Positions 1 through 9,147 of a stretch of DNA of 39,705 bases are shown piece after piece. Position 1 is the stretch's first letter, and each line of letters begins with the position of its first letter. Source of the DNA: Methanobacteriota archaeon. Lineage in GTDB: Archaea > Thermoplasmatota > Poseidoniia > Poseidoniales > Poseidoniaceae. Where the stretch lies: assembly GCA_002720095.2 (NCBI GenBank), contig PBGP02000004.1, positions 1 through 39,705 on the forward strand, read 5' to 3'. A model generated the notes under the pieces. The model ran no database searches. It was not told where the DNA came from and saw only the letters and a list, made by a program, of their open reading frames with translations. Both the position numbers and the translations under genes were made by a program.

Positions 1-92
1 CAATTAGTAATGCCGAAAGGAAATTAGAACTAAACAAGAAAAAATATCCTATTAACCAGTTTAAAGGCATAAGTAAGAAATATAATTCATAA
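1..92 (+). CDS. 3' end of an unidentified upstream gene (partial)
   Basis: A frame open from the left edge encodes about 29 residues, lysine- and asparagine-rich, ending KKYNS and a TAA at 90-92. It reads as the C-terminus of a protein that begins outside the window. No domain can be recognised from so little. The other two plus frames stop early, which mildly favours this one. It could also be non-coding leader sequence of the next gene. Confidence 0.35.
   Translation, partial: ISNAERKLELNKKKYPINQFKGISKKYNS
78..90 (+). promoter_or_regulatory. putative TATA box of the first surface-protein gene
   Basis: The AT-rich element AAATATAATTCAT is centred about 25 bases before the ATG at 108. That spacing is what an archaeal TATA box and a leaderless transcript would give. 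The call rests on composition and position only. Confidence 0.4.
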
Positions 93-107
93 TAAGTTAA
101 ATACAGA

Positions 108-2348
108 ATGTGTTTTGGGTTATTTATGAATACTATCAAAAGAAGGAGTATATATTTTTCATTAATTACAATATTATTGATAATTCTCTTTGCAGGTTCA
201 TCAGTAGAAGCCAAAGAAGATGGGATGTTTGATAGTTCTAACAGTTGTTCGTGTCATGGAGGCGCATCGAGTTCAATAACTCCTACTTATTCTGGATTTC
301 CTACAGAATATGTTCCAGGACAAACATATTCTGTAACAATTGGAATGAGTCCATCAGGTTCATTCGGAGGTTTTTCTTTTACTATTGACAAAGGAGTATT
401 ATCTAACCCTGACCCAGCTACTGATATTGATGAATTAGGATTAAGTGCCACTCATTCAACTTGGTTCAGCACTAGTTGGAGTTTTGATTGGACAGCTCCT
501 GCAAGTGGAAGTGGTCAAGTATCTCCTCAGGTAGCTGTGAATCTCGTCAATAATAATGGTGCAACCTCAGGAGATATTTGGAATACCTTAAGTTGGAATA
601 TTGATGAAGAAATCGATACTGATGGTGATGGGTTTAGTGATAATGAAGATGAATTTCCTAATGATCCAAACGAATGGGTAGATTCTGATGGAGATGGGGT
701 CGGAGATAATTCGGATGTATTTCCGAATGATCCCAATGAGTCTTCCGATTCAGATGATGATGGGGTCGGAGATAATTCGGATGAATTCCCTAATGATCCA
801 AACGAATGGGTAGATTCTGATGGAGATGGAATCGGAGATAACTCTGATCTGGATGATGATGGTGACGGGATCAATGATGTCGATGATGAATACCCTCTCG
901 ATCCCAATGAGTGGTCTGATTCTGATGGAGATGGAGTCGGTGATAATGCAGATTTAGACGATGATAACGATGGAATTTCGGATATTGAAGATGTTTTCCC
1001 CAATAATCCCAACGAATGGTCAGATTCTGATGGAGATGGAGTCGGTGACAATGCAGACTTAGACGATGATAATGACGGTTATGATGATGCTGTAGATGCT
1101 TTTCCTAAAGATCCTAGTGAATGGTCAGATTCTGATGCAGACGGGGTTGGAGATAATACGGACAAGTGTGAAGGTTTTGATGATACAATAGACGTAGATG
1201 GAGATGGAATTCCAGATGATTGTGATGATCTAATCGATTCTGATGGAGATGGAGTTTCAAACACAGAAGACCAATGTGAAGGTTTTGATGACTCAATAGA
1301 TGTCGATTCTGATGGAATTGTGGATGGATGCGATGATTTAATAGATTCAGATGGAGATTTAGTTTCAGATGATTTGGATGTTTTCCCGAATAATCCAGAT
1401 GAGTCTTCAGATTCAGATGGAGATGGTGTTGGAGATAATTCCGATCAATGTTTAGGTTTCGATGACTCAATAGACGTTGATGGTGATGGAATTATTGATG
1501 GTTGTGATGATTTGATAGATTCAGATGGTGATCTATTTGAGGATAATTTAGATGATTGTCCGACTATTGAGGGTTACTCATTTGAAGATCGTATTGGATG
1601 TGTGGACTCTGACGGAGATGGGTGGTCAAATGAGGATGAAATATGGAAAATCTCTGATGGTGCCGATGCATTTCCAGAAATTTCTTATGAATGGTTAGAT
1701 GCTGATGGTGATGGATTTGGTGACAATGTTACTGATTCGTTCCCTGATGACATAAACGAATCTGAAGATTCTGATGGTGATGGAGTTGGAGATAATTCGG
1801 ATAAATTTCCCAACAACGGTAATGAAACATCTGACTCAGACGAGGATGGGGTAGGAGATAATTCTGATCAATGTGAAGGTTTTGATGATTCAGTAGACGT
1901 AGATGGTGATGGAATTATTGATGGTTGCGATGAATTGATAGATTCAGACGGAGATGGAGTTGGAGACGATGTAGACGCCTTTCCCAATGATTCCAAGGAA
2001 TGGTCGGATTCTGACGGAAATGGAATTGGGGATAATCAACAATCAGCAGCTGAGTTACAAGCAGAAGAGGATGCAAATCAACAAATGATGATTATAGTTT
2101 CCAGTGGAATATTTTTTGCTATTCTAGTAGGAATAGGCTTATTCTTTACTTTAAAAAATAGAAAGGAAAATAGTCATGTTACTGAGAAAATTAATCAAAT
2201 TAATTATCATGAGCAACACATAGAACATAATTTATTAGAAAGACCCACTATAACAAACCAATGGACAGATGAGTCAGGCTACACATGGAGAAAGTTCAGT
2301 GATGACACTACTGAGTGGTGGGATGGTACAGAATGGCAAAAAATATAA
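108..2348 (+). CDS. membrane-anchored surface protein: choice-of-anchor-V/Reeler-like head, calcium-binding TSP3 repeats, WWDG tail
   Basis: Probable cell-surface protein of 746 residues (740 if translation starts at the ATG at 126, which puts MNTIKRR directly before the signal helix). Residues 14-35 form a signal segment. Residues 40-160 contain SCSCHGG (C47, C49, H50) and a WTAP...SGD pattern like bacterial choice-of-anchor-V/Reeler-type domains, whose homologues usually carry CXXCH. Residues about 165-645 are some 15 thrombospondin type 3-like units (DSDGDGVGDNSD, FPNDPNEW), expected to bind calcium and form a stiff stalk. A single TM lies at about 660-682. The cytoplasmic tail ends in a Trp-rich motif, GYTWR...WWDGTEWQ, shared with the next gene. 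Target and function are unknown. A TATA-like element lies upstream and the next gene starts 37 bases downstream. Confidence 0.85.
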   Translation: MCFGLFMNTIKRRSIYFSLITILLIILFAGSSVEAKEDGMFDSSNSCSCHGGASSSITPTYSGFPTEYVPGQTYSVTIGMSPSGSFGGFSFTIDKGVLSNPDPATDIDELGLSATHSTWFSTSWSFDWTAPASGSGQVSPQVAVNLVNNNGATSGDIWNTLSWNIDEEIDTDGDGFSDNEDEFPNDPNEWVDSDGDGVGDNSDVFPNDPNESSDSDDDGVGDNSDEFPNDPNEWVDSDGDGIGDNSDLDDDGDGINDVDDEYPLDPNEWSDSDGDGVGDNADLDDDNDGISDIEDVFPNNPNEWSDSDGDGVGDNADLDDDNDGYDDAVDAFPKDPSEWSDSDADGVGDNTDKCEGFDDTIDVDGDGIPDDCDDLIDSDGDGVSNTEDQCEGFDDSIDVDSDGIVDGCDDLIDSDGDLVSDDLDVFPNNPDESSDSDGDGVGDNSDQCLGFDDSIDVDGDGIIDGCDDLIDSDGDLFEDNLDDCPTIEGYSFEDRIGCVDSDGDGWSNEDEIWKISDGADAFPEISYEWLDADGDGFGDNVTDSFPDDINESEDSDGDGVGDNSDKFPNNGNETSDSDEDGVGDNSDQCEGFDDSVDVDGDGIIDGCDELIDSDGDGVGDDVDAFPNDSKEWSDSDGNGIGDNQQSAAELQAEEDANQQMMIIVSSGIFFAILVGIGLFFTLKNRKENSHVTEKINQINYHEQHIEHNLLERPTITNQWTDESGYTWRKFSDDTTEWWDGTEWQKI
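640..2030 (+). repeat. coding tandem repeats encoding TSP3-like calcium-binding units
   Basis: Degenerate direct repeats built on GATTCTGATGGAGATGG encode the DSDGDG units of the surface protein. Two neighbouring units, 912-973 and 1018-1079, are nearly identical over about 60 bases, which suggests recent unit duplication. Units are in frame throughout. Confidence 0.8.
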
Positions 2349-2385
2349 TTGTAACTTTAATTAATGATATTACTAACAGGTATAT

Positions 2386-4950
2386 ATGCGAAAACGGGCT
2401 ATATTCATAATTTTAATTGTTTTTGCACAAATATGTTTTCCAGTTCAAGCAACAAAAAAAGAAAGTCCACAACTTTCAATAATTATCCCAAAACATGATT
2501 GGTTATCCAATCAGACAATTCCAATTTCAATATCGGCTAACAATTTAGTTGTTGGAGAGAATATTACTGCTAAGTGGGAATTATACGATGGAAGTGATAT
2601 TGAAATACTAAATGGTAGCTATAAGTTTGAAGCTTTAACACAAAATAAAAATTTTGTTGTACTTCTAAAGAATTTCTACAATGAAAATTTATTCTATAAA
2701 TTCGAGGTTAGATTAATTGATTTTTCAGGTAATCGTCTTGGAAATACAACAGAATATTTGACAGTTTTTAAAAATTCATATTCCAATCAAATTTCTAATT
2801 TACTAATTTTTGGTGATTCATTAAGTGACATGGGTAATGCAAAGAATTCTATTCTAGATGTACCAGATGTGCCTCCTTATTGGAATAATAGATTTTCTAA
2901 CGGTAAAGTTTGGATAGATTACATTTCTGAGTTTTATGGTGTTTCTACGACTATTGGTTCTGGGAGTCAACCAGGTGACAATAGAGCATTTGGAGGTTCT
3001 CAAACAGGACAAGGTTATTCGTACATAGTTTTACCGAACGTTGGAACTCAAATTAATAATTATTTAACAGATGTTCAATCAAATATTCCTTCAGATACAA
3101 TAGTCTCACTTTGGGCTGGGGGGAATGATTTTCTTTATGGTACTGCTAATTCTGAAATAATAATAGCAAATATTGAGTCCCATATACGCCAAATTGTTGC
3201 TGCAGGAGTAAATGAATTAATAATTCCAAATTTGCCACCTTTAGAAAAAACTCCTGAAGGACTAAGTAGAAGTCAAAATCAGCAAAACGAGATGAATTCT
3301 GAAATAATTTTATACAACTCAAACTTACAAGATCTAGTCAATGAATTAGAAAATGAATTAGGTATAAAGATACACCATATTGATGCTTGGACAGCCTTCA
3401 ATCAAGTGGTTAGAAATAAACAATCACTGGGTATCAGTAATACTCATGAAGCAGCGTGTTCGGATTCAAGTGGAATAATAATTTCTATTTTTTTACCAAT
3501 ATGTGACGATTCTTCATCTCTTGTATCCAATGTTGATGAATATTTATTTTTCGATAAAGCCCATCCTACTAGAGTCATGCACAAATTCATTTCTCAACTG
3601 GTAATTGAAGCAATCGGAATTGCTGATACTGATGGAGATGGGGTTGAAGACTCATCAGATAATTGTTCATGGACTGAGGATTTATCTACAACAGACGAGA
3701 ATGGATGTTCTTGGTCACAAAAAGATGATGATAATGATTCTGTAAGAAATAATCTAGACTTATGTCCAAATACTAAAATGAATTCCGAAGTCGATGATGA
3801 TGGGTGCTCTCCAGAACAAAAAGACTCGGATTATGACGGTTTAAATGACTTGATTGACCCCTGTCCATTCAGTGAGAACTTATTTGATCATGATAAAGAT
3901 GGTTGTTCGAATTATGAAGATGATGATGATGATGATGATTCAATAATCGATGAATACGATAATTGTCCAATGGGATTAATTGGTAATCATTCAAATGACC
4001 TAGATAATGATGGATGCGATGATGAAGAAGATGATGATATTGATGGTGATGGAGTTGATGACGAATTTGACAAATTTCCTAGAAATTCATCGGAATGGAA
4101 GGATTCAGATTTAGATGGAATTGGAGATAATTCTGATGAATGCCCCAATGAATTTAGTTCCAGTAATTCTGCTGGGTTAGGTTGTCCAGATCTAGACGGT
4201 GATGGAATCAAAGATTCTGAAGATGCATTTAGAAATAATTCTTCGGAATGGTACGACACAGATGTTGATGGAGTAGGTGACAATTCTGATAATTGCCCTT
4301 TTACTTATGGTACATCACTGTACCCATTGGGATGTATAGATTTTGACGGAGACGGGTTTTCAGATGTTATAGATTTATTTCCAAATGATCCTAATGAATG
4401 GTCAGACGCAGATAATGATACATATGGAGACAATAGTGATGAATTCCCAAACGATTCATTTGAATGGTTAGATAGCGATAACGATTCTTATGGGGACAAT
4501 AAGGACTTGTTTCCATTTAACTCCAGTGAATGGAATGATACTGATGGAGATGGAGTAGGTGATAATACTGACATGTTTCCGGAAAATTTTAGTGAATGGA
4601 TAGATTCAGATGGAGATGGAATAGGAGATAATGAGGAACAAATAATCAATTCTGCGATAGAGCAAAAATCTGAAGATAATAAAAATAAAGATTTTTTACT
4701 TGTAATATCGCTTTTAATTTTTTCATTTATTATTATTATTAATTTTTTGAAAAAGAATAAATATGAAACTAAAAATTTAACAAACCAAGTAAACGATTCT
4801 AAAATAAAAAATATAGAACCTCAACGCGAAATTCTACAAAGTATTGTAATTAATCAATGGACTGATAAAATGGGATATACATGGCGATTAATGAGCGATG
4901 AAAGTACACTATGGTGGGATGGAACTGAATGGCAGAAATATAATTCATGA
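2386..4950 (+). CDS. surface-anchored GDSL/SGNH esterase-lipase with TSP3 repeats and WWDG tail
   Basis: Predicted secreted, membrane-anchored lipid or ester hydrolase of 854 residues. A signal peptide occupies residues 1-22. A beta-rich domain follows (about 25-130). The SGNH hydrolase domain runs from about 137 to 410: block I FGDSLSD with nucleophile S145, block III GGNDF (N247), and block V DKAHP with D390 and H393, so the catalytic set looks complete. About ten TSP3-like calcium-binding units follow (415-755), then a TM at about 770-788 and a cytoplasmic tail with GYTWR...WWDGTEWQ at 820-854, as in the preceding protein. The arrangement resembles the GDSL subgroup of outer-surface phospholipases and hemolysins. 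Substrate is unknown; scavenging of phytoplankton lipids is an inference. Its stop overlaps the convergent NFACT gene by 6 bases. Confidence 0.88.
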   Translation: MRKRAIFIILIVFAQICFPVQATKKESPQLSIIIPKHDWLSNQTIPISISANNLVVGENITAKWELYDGSDIEILNGSYKFEALTQNKNFVVLLKNFYNENLFYKFEVRLIDFSGNRLGNTTEYLTVFKNSYSNQISNLLIFGDSLSDMGNAKNSILDVPDVPPYWNNRFSNGKVWIDYISEFYGVSTTIGSGSQPGDNRAFGGSQTGQGYSYIVLPNVGTQINNYLTDVQSNIPSDTIVSLWAGGNDFLYGTANSEIIIANIESHIRQIVAAGVNELIIPNLPPLEKTPEGLSRSQNQQNEMNSEIILYNSNLQDLVNELENELGIKIHHIDAWTAFNQVVRNKQSLGISNTHEAACSDSSGIIISIFLPICDDSSSLVSNVDEYLFFDKAHPTRVMHKFISQLVIEAIGIADTDGDGVEDSSDNCSWTEDLSTTDENGCSWSQKDDDNDSVRNNLDLCPNTKMNSEVDDDGCSPEQKDSDYDGLNDLIDPCPFSENLFDHDKDGCSNYEDDDDDDDSIIDEYDNCPMGLIGNHSNDLDNDGCDDEEDDDIDGDGVDDEFDKFPRNSSEWKDSDLDGIGDNSDECPNEFSSSNSAGLGCPDLDGDGIKDSEDAFRNNSSEWYDTDVDGVGDNSDNCPFTYGTSLYPLGCIDFDGDGFSDVIDLFPNDPNEWSDADNDTYGDNSDEFPNDSFEWLDSDNDSYGDNKDLFPFNSSEWNDTDGDGVGDNTDMFPENFSEWIDSDGDGIGDNEEQIINSAIEQKSEDNKNKDFLLVISLLIFSFIIIINFLKKNKYETKNLTNQVNDSKIKNIEPQREILQSIVINQWTDKMGYTWRLMSDESTLWWDGTEWQKYNS

Positions 4951-7080
4951 CTTGATTAGACCATAATTTTCTTTTATCTCGCAGGGGCCAGGAAGTATTG
5001 GTAAAATATCATCAGTAACTAGACCTGTGTCTTTTGAAATCTTGTTCGCTAATATTTCCTTTTTTTGCAAACTTGGTTGAATTTCTGCCCAACGCTTACA
5101 CAAATAACTAACAATTTCTTTAGTACCTCCAAAAAGAAGTGGTATTCCATTTATACAGATTAATCCAATGGCCATTTTCATTTCCAAGTCTTTAATCCAG
5201 TTTCTATTCCCTCTTACAATAAATGCTCCTTTTGCCACAAATTCTCCAGTTTCCGCAGTTTTGGATACTTGGCCTGGTTTAACCCAAAATGACGTTCCAG
5301 CACCTCCTCCACCAGTCCAACCACGTGACCAGATTAATGCCATGTTTGCAGCCTGCTTTTTTGCTTTATCACTAAATTCTAAATTTTCCATAGAATCACT
5401 AATTCTGAACGCATTTACGCCTTTTGGTAAATATGGTGGAGGGTTAAGATCTGATTCAAATCCAATTTTTAATTTTGAAACACATGAAGCAGCACCATGT
5501 AAATCTGCATGGAAATATAAATCACCATTTTTTAAGTGTTTCTTGATTAATGTATCATTTGATTTAGCATCTCTGCCACCCACAAATAAGTGCATACCAT
5601 CAATTATTGTCCATCTGTGCCTTTCAAACCAAAATCTCTTAGCCCTTTTAATTACCGTAATTTGATCTTTTTCTTTTCTTTTAACCTCAGTTTTTTTGGC
5701 TTTTTTTAGTAATTTCTCGGTTTCAGATACTGCTTTTCTAGCACCCTCGGATTTATCTTTAACCTTTTTTGCTTTAGAAAAATATACTTGTGCATTCAAT
5801 TGAGCAGAAATTTCAATATTTATCCATACATCTGCATTATTGTTTGGCAATTTAATTAAGATTTTTTTTCCTTTAGCATCTACCTGAGAAATATATTCTA
5901 ATTCTATCGCCTTTTTAGAGAAATCCTTCCAGCCTATTTTATTTATCATTATTTTTGATTCTTGGATTAGATAATCAATTTCTAGTGAATTTTCTTGAAT
6001 TGTCAACCCTTTATCTCTATTTTGCTCGATTTCTAAATCGAATTTAGTTAGTGATTTTTGTTGGCTTTTTAATCTTCTTGATAATTTATCTGATTCAGAT
6101 TCCAAGCCTCTCGGTTGCTCAGATAAAAATTTTTCATGAATTCTTCTTGCGGTTGCGCCAGAATCATGTTTTCCATACCAGGTATCGATTGCGTCATTAT
6201 AATTTTCAAAATTAATTTGTAATACTCCATCTTTTTCATAATTTTTGATCGGACTTGATTCAAAAGTTAAATTAGTAAAAATTTCATCTCTTGCTGATAA
6301 ATTTTCAGCATTTTTTATTTCATCAAGTGTCCTTTCTTTATTATCGGTTTTCAATGATAAATATCCACCCGCTTGTCCCTTCAAATCTTGAATTACATTT
6401 CTTAATTTTTTAAGAAGCTCCATCAGATCTTGTTCAGACTCTGAAACTTCACTAGCCAATCTATTGAAATCAATATTTGAGTTATTACAAATTAATTCGG
6501 CCTGTTGACCCCCGAGATTAAAATGAATTGCTAGTGTTTTTACCAAATTTAATTCACTTTTTGACAAGATTTCCTTAAACTGATTTTTGTCTAAACTAGT
6601 TGGATTTATTGCTTCATGAGGTGGTTCATATTGAATTCCTTTTTTGATTATTCTTCCACTAATTCTTGAATGGGTTAATGGTGCTATAATTATTTTATTT
6701 TCATCGAGCAGGATTAAGTTACCATTTCTAAAACATTCTATAATCAATTCTCTTTTTCCCATTTTTGCATCAAAAATAATACTTATTACTCTATCAAACC
6801 CAATTTGTGAAATTTTTTCAATTCTTGCGTTTGTCAGGTGTTTTCTCAATAACATTGCAAAGGGGGTTGGTTGTGATGGCATTGGTCTATCTCTTGAAGA
6901 AAGATATAGTCTACTTCCACGAATGATTACTAGGTCCTTTTGCGATGAATTTTTTGGTTTTAACCTAAGAACTAATTGCTCATGATGTGGTTGATATGTT
7001 TTCTTACATCTACCATTAATCAAGAGTTGTAATTCATCAACCATTCTGTGTATATCGAAGCTTGACATCTGCTCTCTCAT
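4945..7080 (-). CDS. NFACT-family ribosome quality control protein (Rqc2/RqcH/Tae2 homologue)
   Basis: Archaeal NFACT protein, about 711 residues. The family binds stalled large ribosomal subunits carrying peptidyl-tRNA, and bacterial and eukaryotic members recruit tRNA for C-terminal tailing. Visible parts are the NFACT-N domain beginning MSSFDIHRMVDEL, a middle region with coiled coils (around residues 330-380 and 440-475), and the NFACT-R (DUF814) domain from about 476 with FERHRWTIIDGMHLFVGGRD and YFHADLHGAASCV. The reading frame extends to a TTG at 7122, but ATG 7080 (MREQMSSFD) fits the family's N-terminus better; ATG 7068 is also possible. It follows aroC by 64 bases and may have its own promoter (TTTAAAA near 7133). 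The 3' end overlaps the convergent lipase gene. Confidence 0.92.
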   Translation of the reverse strand: MREQMSSFDIHRMVDELQLLINGRCKKTYQPHHEQLVLRLKPKNSSQKDLVIIRGSRLYLSSRDRPMPSQPTPFAMLLRKHLTNARIEKISQIGFDRVISIIFDAKMGKRELIIECFRNGNLILLDENKIIIAPLTHSRISGRIIKKGIQYEPPHEAINPTSLDKNQFKEILSKSELNLVKTLAIHFNLGGQQAELICNNSNIDFNRLASEVSESEQDLMELLKKLRNVIQDLKGQAGGYLSLKTDNKERTLDEIKNAENLSARDEIFTNLTFESSPIKNYEKDGVLQINFENYNDAIDTWYGKHDSGATARRIHEKFLSEQPRGLESESDKLSRRLKSQQKSLTKFDLEIEQNRDKGLTIQENSLEIDYLIQESKIMINKIGWKDFSKKAIELEYISQVDAKGKKILIKLPNNNADVWINIEISAQLNAQVYFSKAKKVKDKSEGARKAVSETEKLLKKAKKTEVKRKEKDQITVIKRAKRFWFERHRWTIIDGMHLFVGGRDAKSNDTLIKKHLKNGDLYFHADLHGAASCVSKLKIGFESDLNPPPYLPKGVNAFRISDSMENLEFSDKAKKQAANMALIWSRGWTGGGGAGTSFWVKPGQVSKTAETGEFVAKGAFIVRGNRNWIKDLEMKMAIGLICINGIPLLFGGTKEIVSYLCKRWAEIQPSLQKKEILANKISKDTGLVTDDILPILPGPCEIKENYGLIKS

Positions 7081-7144
7081 GTATACCCAGACTGTGCCTA
7101 GAGGGACTAGTTCAAGAGTCAATCGCTTAATTTTAAACCTAATT

Positions 7145-8209
7145 CTACTTTCTAAGTATTAAATCTGCAATTACTAATTCACATACTGATTTAACCACGG
7201 GTGCGGCTCGAGGTCCAATTACAGGATCATGTCTGCCTTTTACGGAGAGTTCTTCTTGTTTCCCAGATTCTAAATTTAACGTTTTTTGAGTTTTAGAAAT
7301 ACTGCTTGGTGGCTTAAAATGAACTTTAAGTCTTAGTGGTGAACCAGTGGAAAAACCACCTAGTGCGCCATCACCTTCTTCTGAAATTTTAATTACTCCT
7401 TCATCATCTAGCCATGAATCATTATGCTCACTTCCATGCATTTTTACAGCATTGACACCTTCTCCAAATTCAATTGCTCGAGCAGCAGGAATGGCCATGA
7501 GTGCTCTGGATAATGTGGGTTCTAATCCATCGAACCATGGTTCTCCAACTCCAATTGGTAGACCCATAATTATCACCTCAACAGTGCTACCGATACTGTC
7601 TCCCATTTCGGAGGTTGATTTAATTAATGTGTACATTTTTTCAGCAGCTTTTTCATCTTTACAATTTGTTATTTTCATTGCATCTGTAATGTTGCTACTG
7701 GGTTTTAATCTAATTGGCTTTGCATTTATTTTTCCTATTGTAGATACTTGTGAAAAAACTTCGAACCCTAATTTTTTTTTCAGGTTGTGAATCAATCCTG
7801 CCGATGCTACAAGTGGTGCGGTTAAGCGACCACTATGTATCCCTCCACCTCTTAGGTCTGCATGGCCTTCACTTCTGATGTGTGATGGTAAATCAGCGTG
7901 TCCAGGTCTTGGTATTTTAGGTAAAAATGAATAATCATTACTTCTAACGTCATTATTCTCTATCCACAACAATATTGGATTGCCTGTTGTTTTTGAATTT
8001 AAAATTCCAGATTTAATTTCACATGAATCTGATTCCTTTCTTGGTGAAGCTAGTTTTCCTCCTGGTTTGCGTTCAAATAACCTTTTTGAGATTACTTTTT
8101 CGTCGATAATTATTCCCGCAGGTATTCCCTGAACGAGTGCACCTACACCTTTACCATGACTTTCTCCGAATAAAGTAACACGTAAACGCTTACCAATACT
8201 CATTTCCAT
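7145..8209 (-). CDS. aroC: chorismate synthase
   Basis: Catalyses the last common step of aromatic biosynthesis, converting EPSP to chorismate with reduced FMN. The 354-residue length is typical. Recognisable family signatures are the N-terminal GKRLRVTLFGESHG, the central RPGHADLP, the RGGGIHSGRLTAP stretch, a large C-terminal region with GALGGFSTGSP, and the ending RHDPVIGPRAAPV. The start ATG at 8209 has a GAGG Shine-Dalgarno 7 bases upstream; an in-frame ATG at 8203 is less well placed. It follows the shikimate kinase by 18 bases and is the fourth gene of the archaeal shikimate operon. The EPSP synthase that makes its substrate is encoded far away at 33915-35258. Confidence 0.97.
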   Translation of the reverse strand: MEMSIGKRLRVTLFGESHGKGVGALVQGIPAGIIIDEKVISKRLFERKPGGKLASPRKESDSCEIKSGILNSKTTGNPILLWIENNDVRSNDYSFLPKIPRPGHADLPSHIRSEGHADLRGGGIHSGRLTAPLVASAGLIHNLKKKLGFEVFSQVSTIGKINAKPIRLKPSSNITDAMKITNCKDEKAAEKMYTLIKSTSEMGDSIGSTVEVIIMGLPIGVGEPWFDGLEPTLSRALMAIPAARAIEFGEGVNAVKMHGSEHNDSWLDDEGVIKISEEGDGALGGFSTGSPLRLKVHFKPPSSISKTQKTLNLESGKQEELSVKGRHDPVIGPRAAPVVKSVCELVIADLILRK

Positions 8210-8227
8210 ACTAAAACCTCGAAATGA

Positions 8228-9112
8228 TTAGGAACCTTCAAAATTCTCTTTTTCATTTTTAATTACTTTTGGCTTGGTAACGATAGTTTCTAACCCTTTA
8301 GATTGATACCACCTGATAACCCTATTTAGAGTTGGCTTGCTAGCAGAGGGTGAAAAAATTACTATTGAATTTCCAGATCCTGAAATTCCAGAACCTCGTG
8401 CACCATTTACTATTGCGTCATTGGTTAACCGCTTGTTTGAATTGTCAGACAACACTCCACACATAGCTCTACCATTCCATGTCATTGCCATTATAGGATT
8501 TCCGTTCTGTAAAGCATCAAATGATTTTGAAAAAGCTTCCTGATGGGATTCAAAGTCCTCTTTTTTCGGTAATTTTTTTCTTTCACCACGTAATACTATT
8601 ATGATATCCCATTCATCTGGTGAAGGACCTTGTCCAGTTAATAAAATACCTTCCTTGGCAGGAAGATTAGGATTTACAATTTTCCATCCCGGTTCGCAGA
8701 CAGCCCAATTATCATCTTTTGAACCTGTTAAGGTAATGCCAGCTTTTAAATGAGCTTCTGATGCTAAGTCAACTAGTTCAGAACTTTCTAATATTGAATT
8801 TACTGAATTAGATAAAGCTCTCAATGCAGCAATTGCTACAGATGAGGAGGACTTAAGTCCTTGTTTGGGAGGAATTTCGGATTTTACAGCCCAAAAAATT
8901 TCATCAGCAGGTAATTCATAACCTGCTTCTAACCATGTTTTCACAATACAGTCTAGTAGTCCATCAGGATCAACTGTTTTGTTCTTTGGTGGACTATCAC
9001 GAATTGCTACTTTCGTGTTGAGGTCGATAGCCAAGCTTGAACCATATCCTATTCCTGCTGCATGAAGTAGACTGCAAGCACCGTGTGCTTCTCCAACGCC
9101 TAGAACTCCCAT
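8228..9112 (-). CDS. aroK: archaeal shikimate kinase (GHMP kinase family)
   Basis: Phosphorylates shikimate with ATP, using the archaeal GHMP-superfamily enzyme unrelated to bacterial AroK/AroL. The N-terminus MGVLGVGEAHGACSLL followed by GYGSSLAIDLNT matches the archaeal family start, and the ATP-binding motif PPKQGLKSSSSVAIAALRA is the GHMP P-x3-GLxSSxA loop. A late GSGISGSGNSIV motif is the third GHMP signature. The reading frame continues to a TTG at 9151, but ATG 9112 is preferred because AGGTG lies 5 bases upstream and the protein then aligns with the family start. It gives 294 residues. It sits between DHQ synthase II and chorismate synthase, consistent with its step. Confidence 0.93.
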   Translation of the reverse strand: MGVLGVGEAHGACSLLHAAGIGYGSSLAIDLNTKVAIRDSPPKNKTVDPDGLLDCIVKTWLEAGYELPADEIFWAVKSEIPPKQGLKSSSSVAIAALRALSNSVNSILESSELVDLASEAHLKAGITLTGSKDDNWAVCEPGWKIVNPNLPAKEGILLTGQGPSPDEWDIIIVLRGERKKLPKKEDFESHQEAFSKSFDALQNGNPIMAMTWNGRAMCGVLSDNSNKRLTNDAIVNGARGSGISGSGNSIVIFSPSASKPTLNRVIRWYQSKGLETIVTKPKVIKNEKENFEGS

Positions 9113-9122
9113 ATCTCCACCT
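9113..9122 (-). promoter_or_regulatory. Shine-Dalgarno deciding the shikimate kinase start
   Basis: On the minus strand AAGGTGGAGAT directly precedes ATG 9112. AGGTG matches the archaeal anti-SD complement and is 5 bases from the ATG, while the upstream TTG at 9151 overlaps the previous stop codon. Confidence 0.6.
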
Positions 9123-9147
9123 TGTAACGCGATAACTAGGTAACACT

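Noticed and set aside
527-1051. Minus-strand ORF rich in SPTPSPSES
   Set aside because: It is the antisense shadow of the TSP3 calcium-binding repeats; the Ser/Pro pattern simply reflects the complement of GAT-rich DNA. The plus frame is a complete, coherent protein.
912-1079. CRISPR-like spaced repeats
   Set aside because: The repeat units are in-frame coding repeats with variable spacing and no spacer diversity or cas genes.
5168-5665. Plus-strand ORF opposite the NFACT gene
   Set aside because: Lies wholly inside a well-supported minus-strand gene with intact NFACT-R motifs; composition is that of an antisense shadow.
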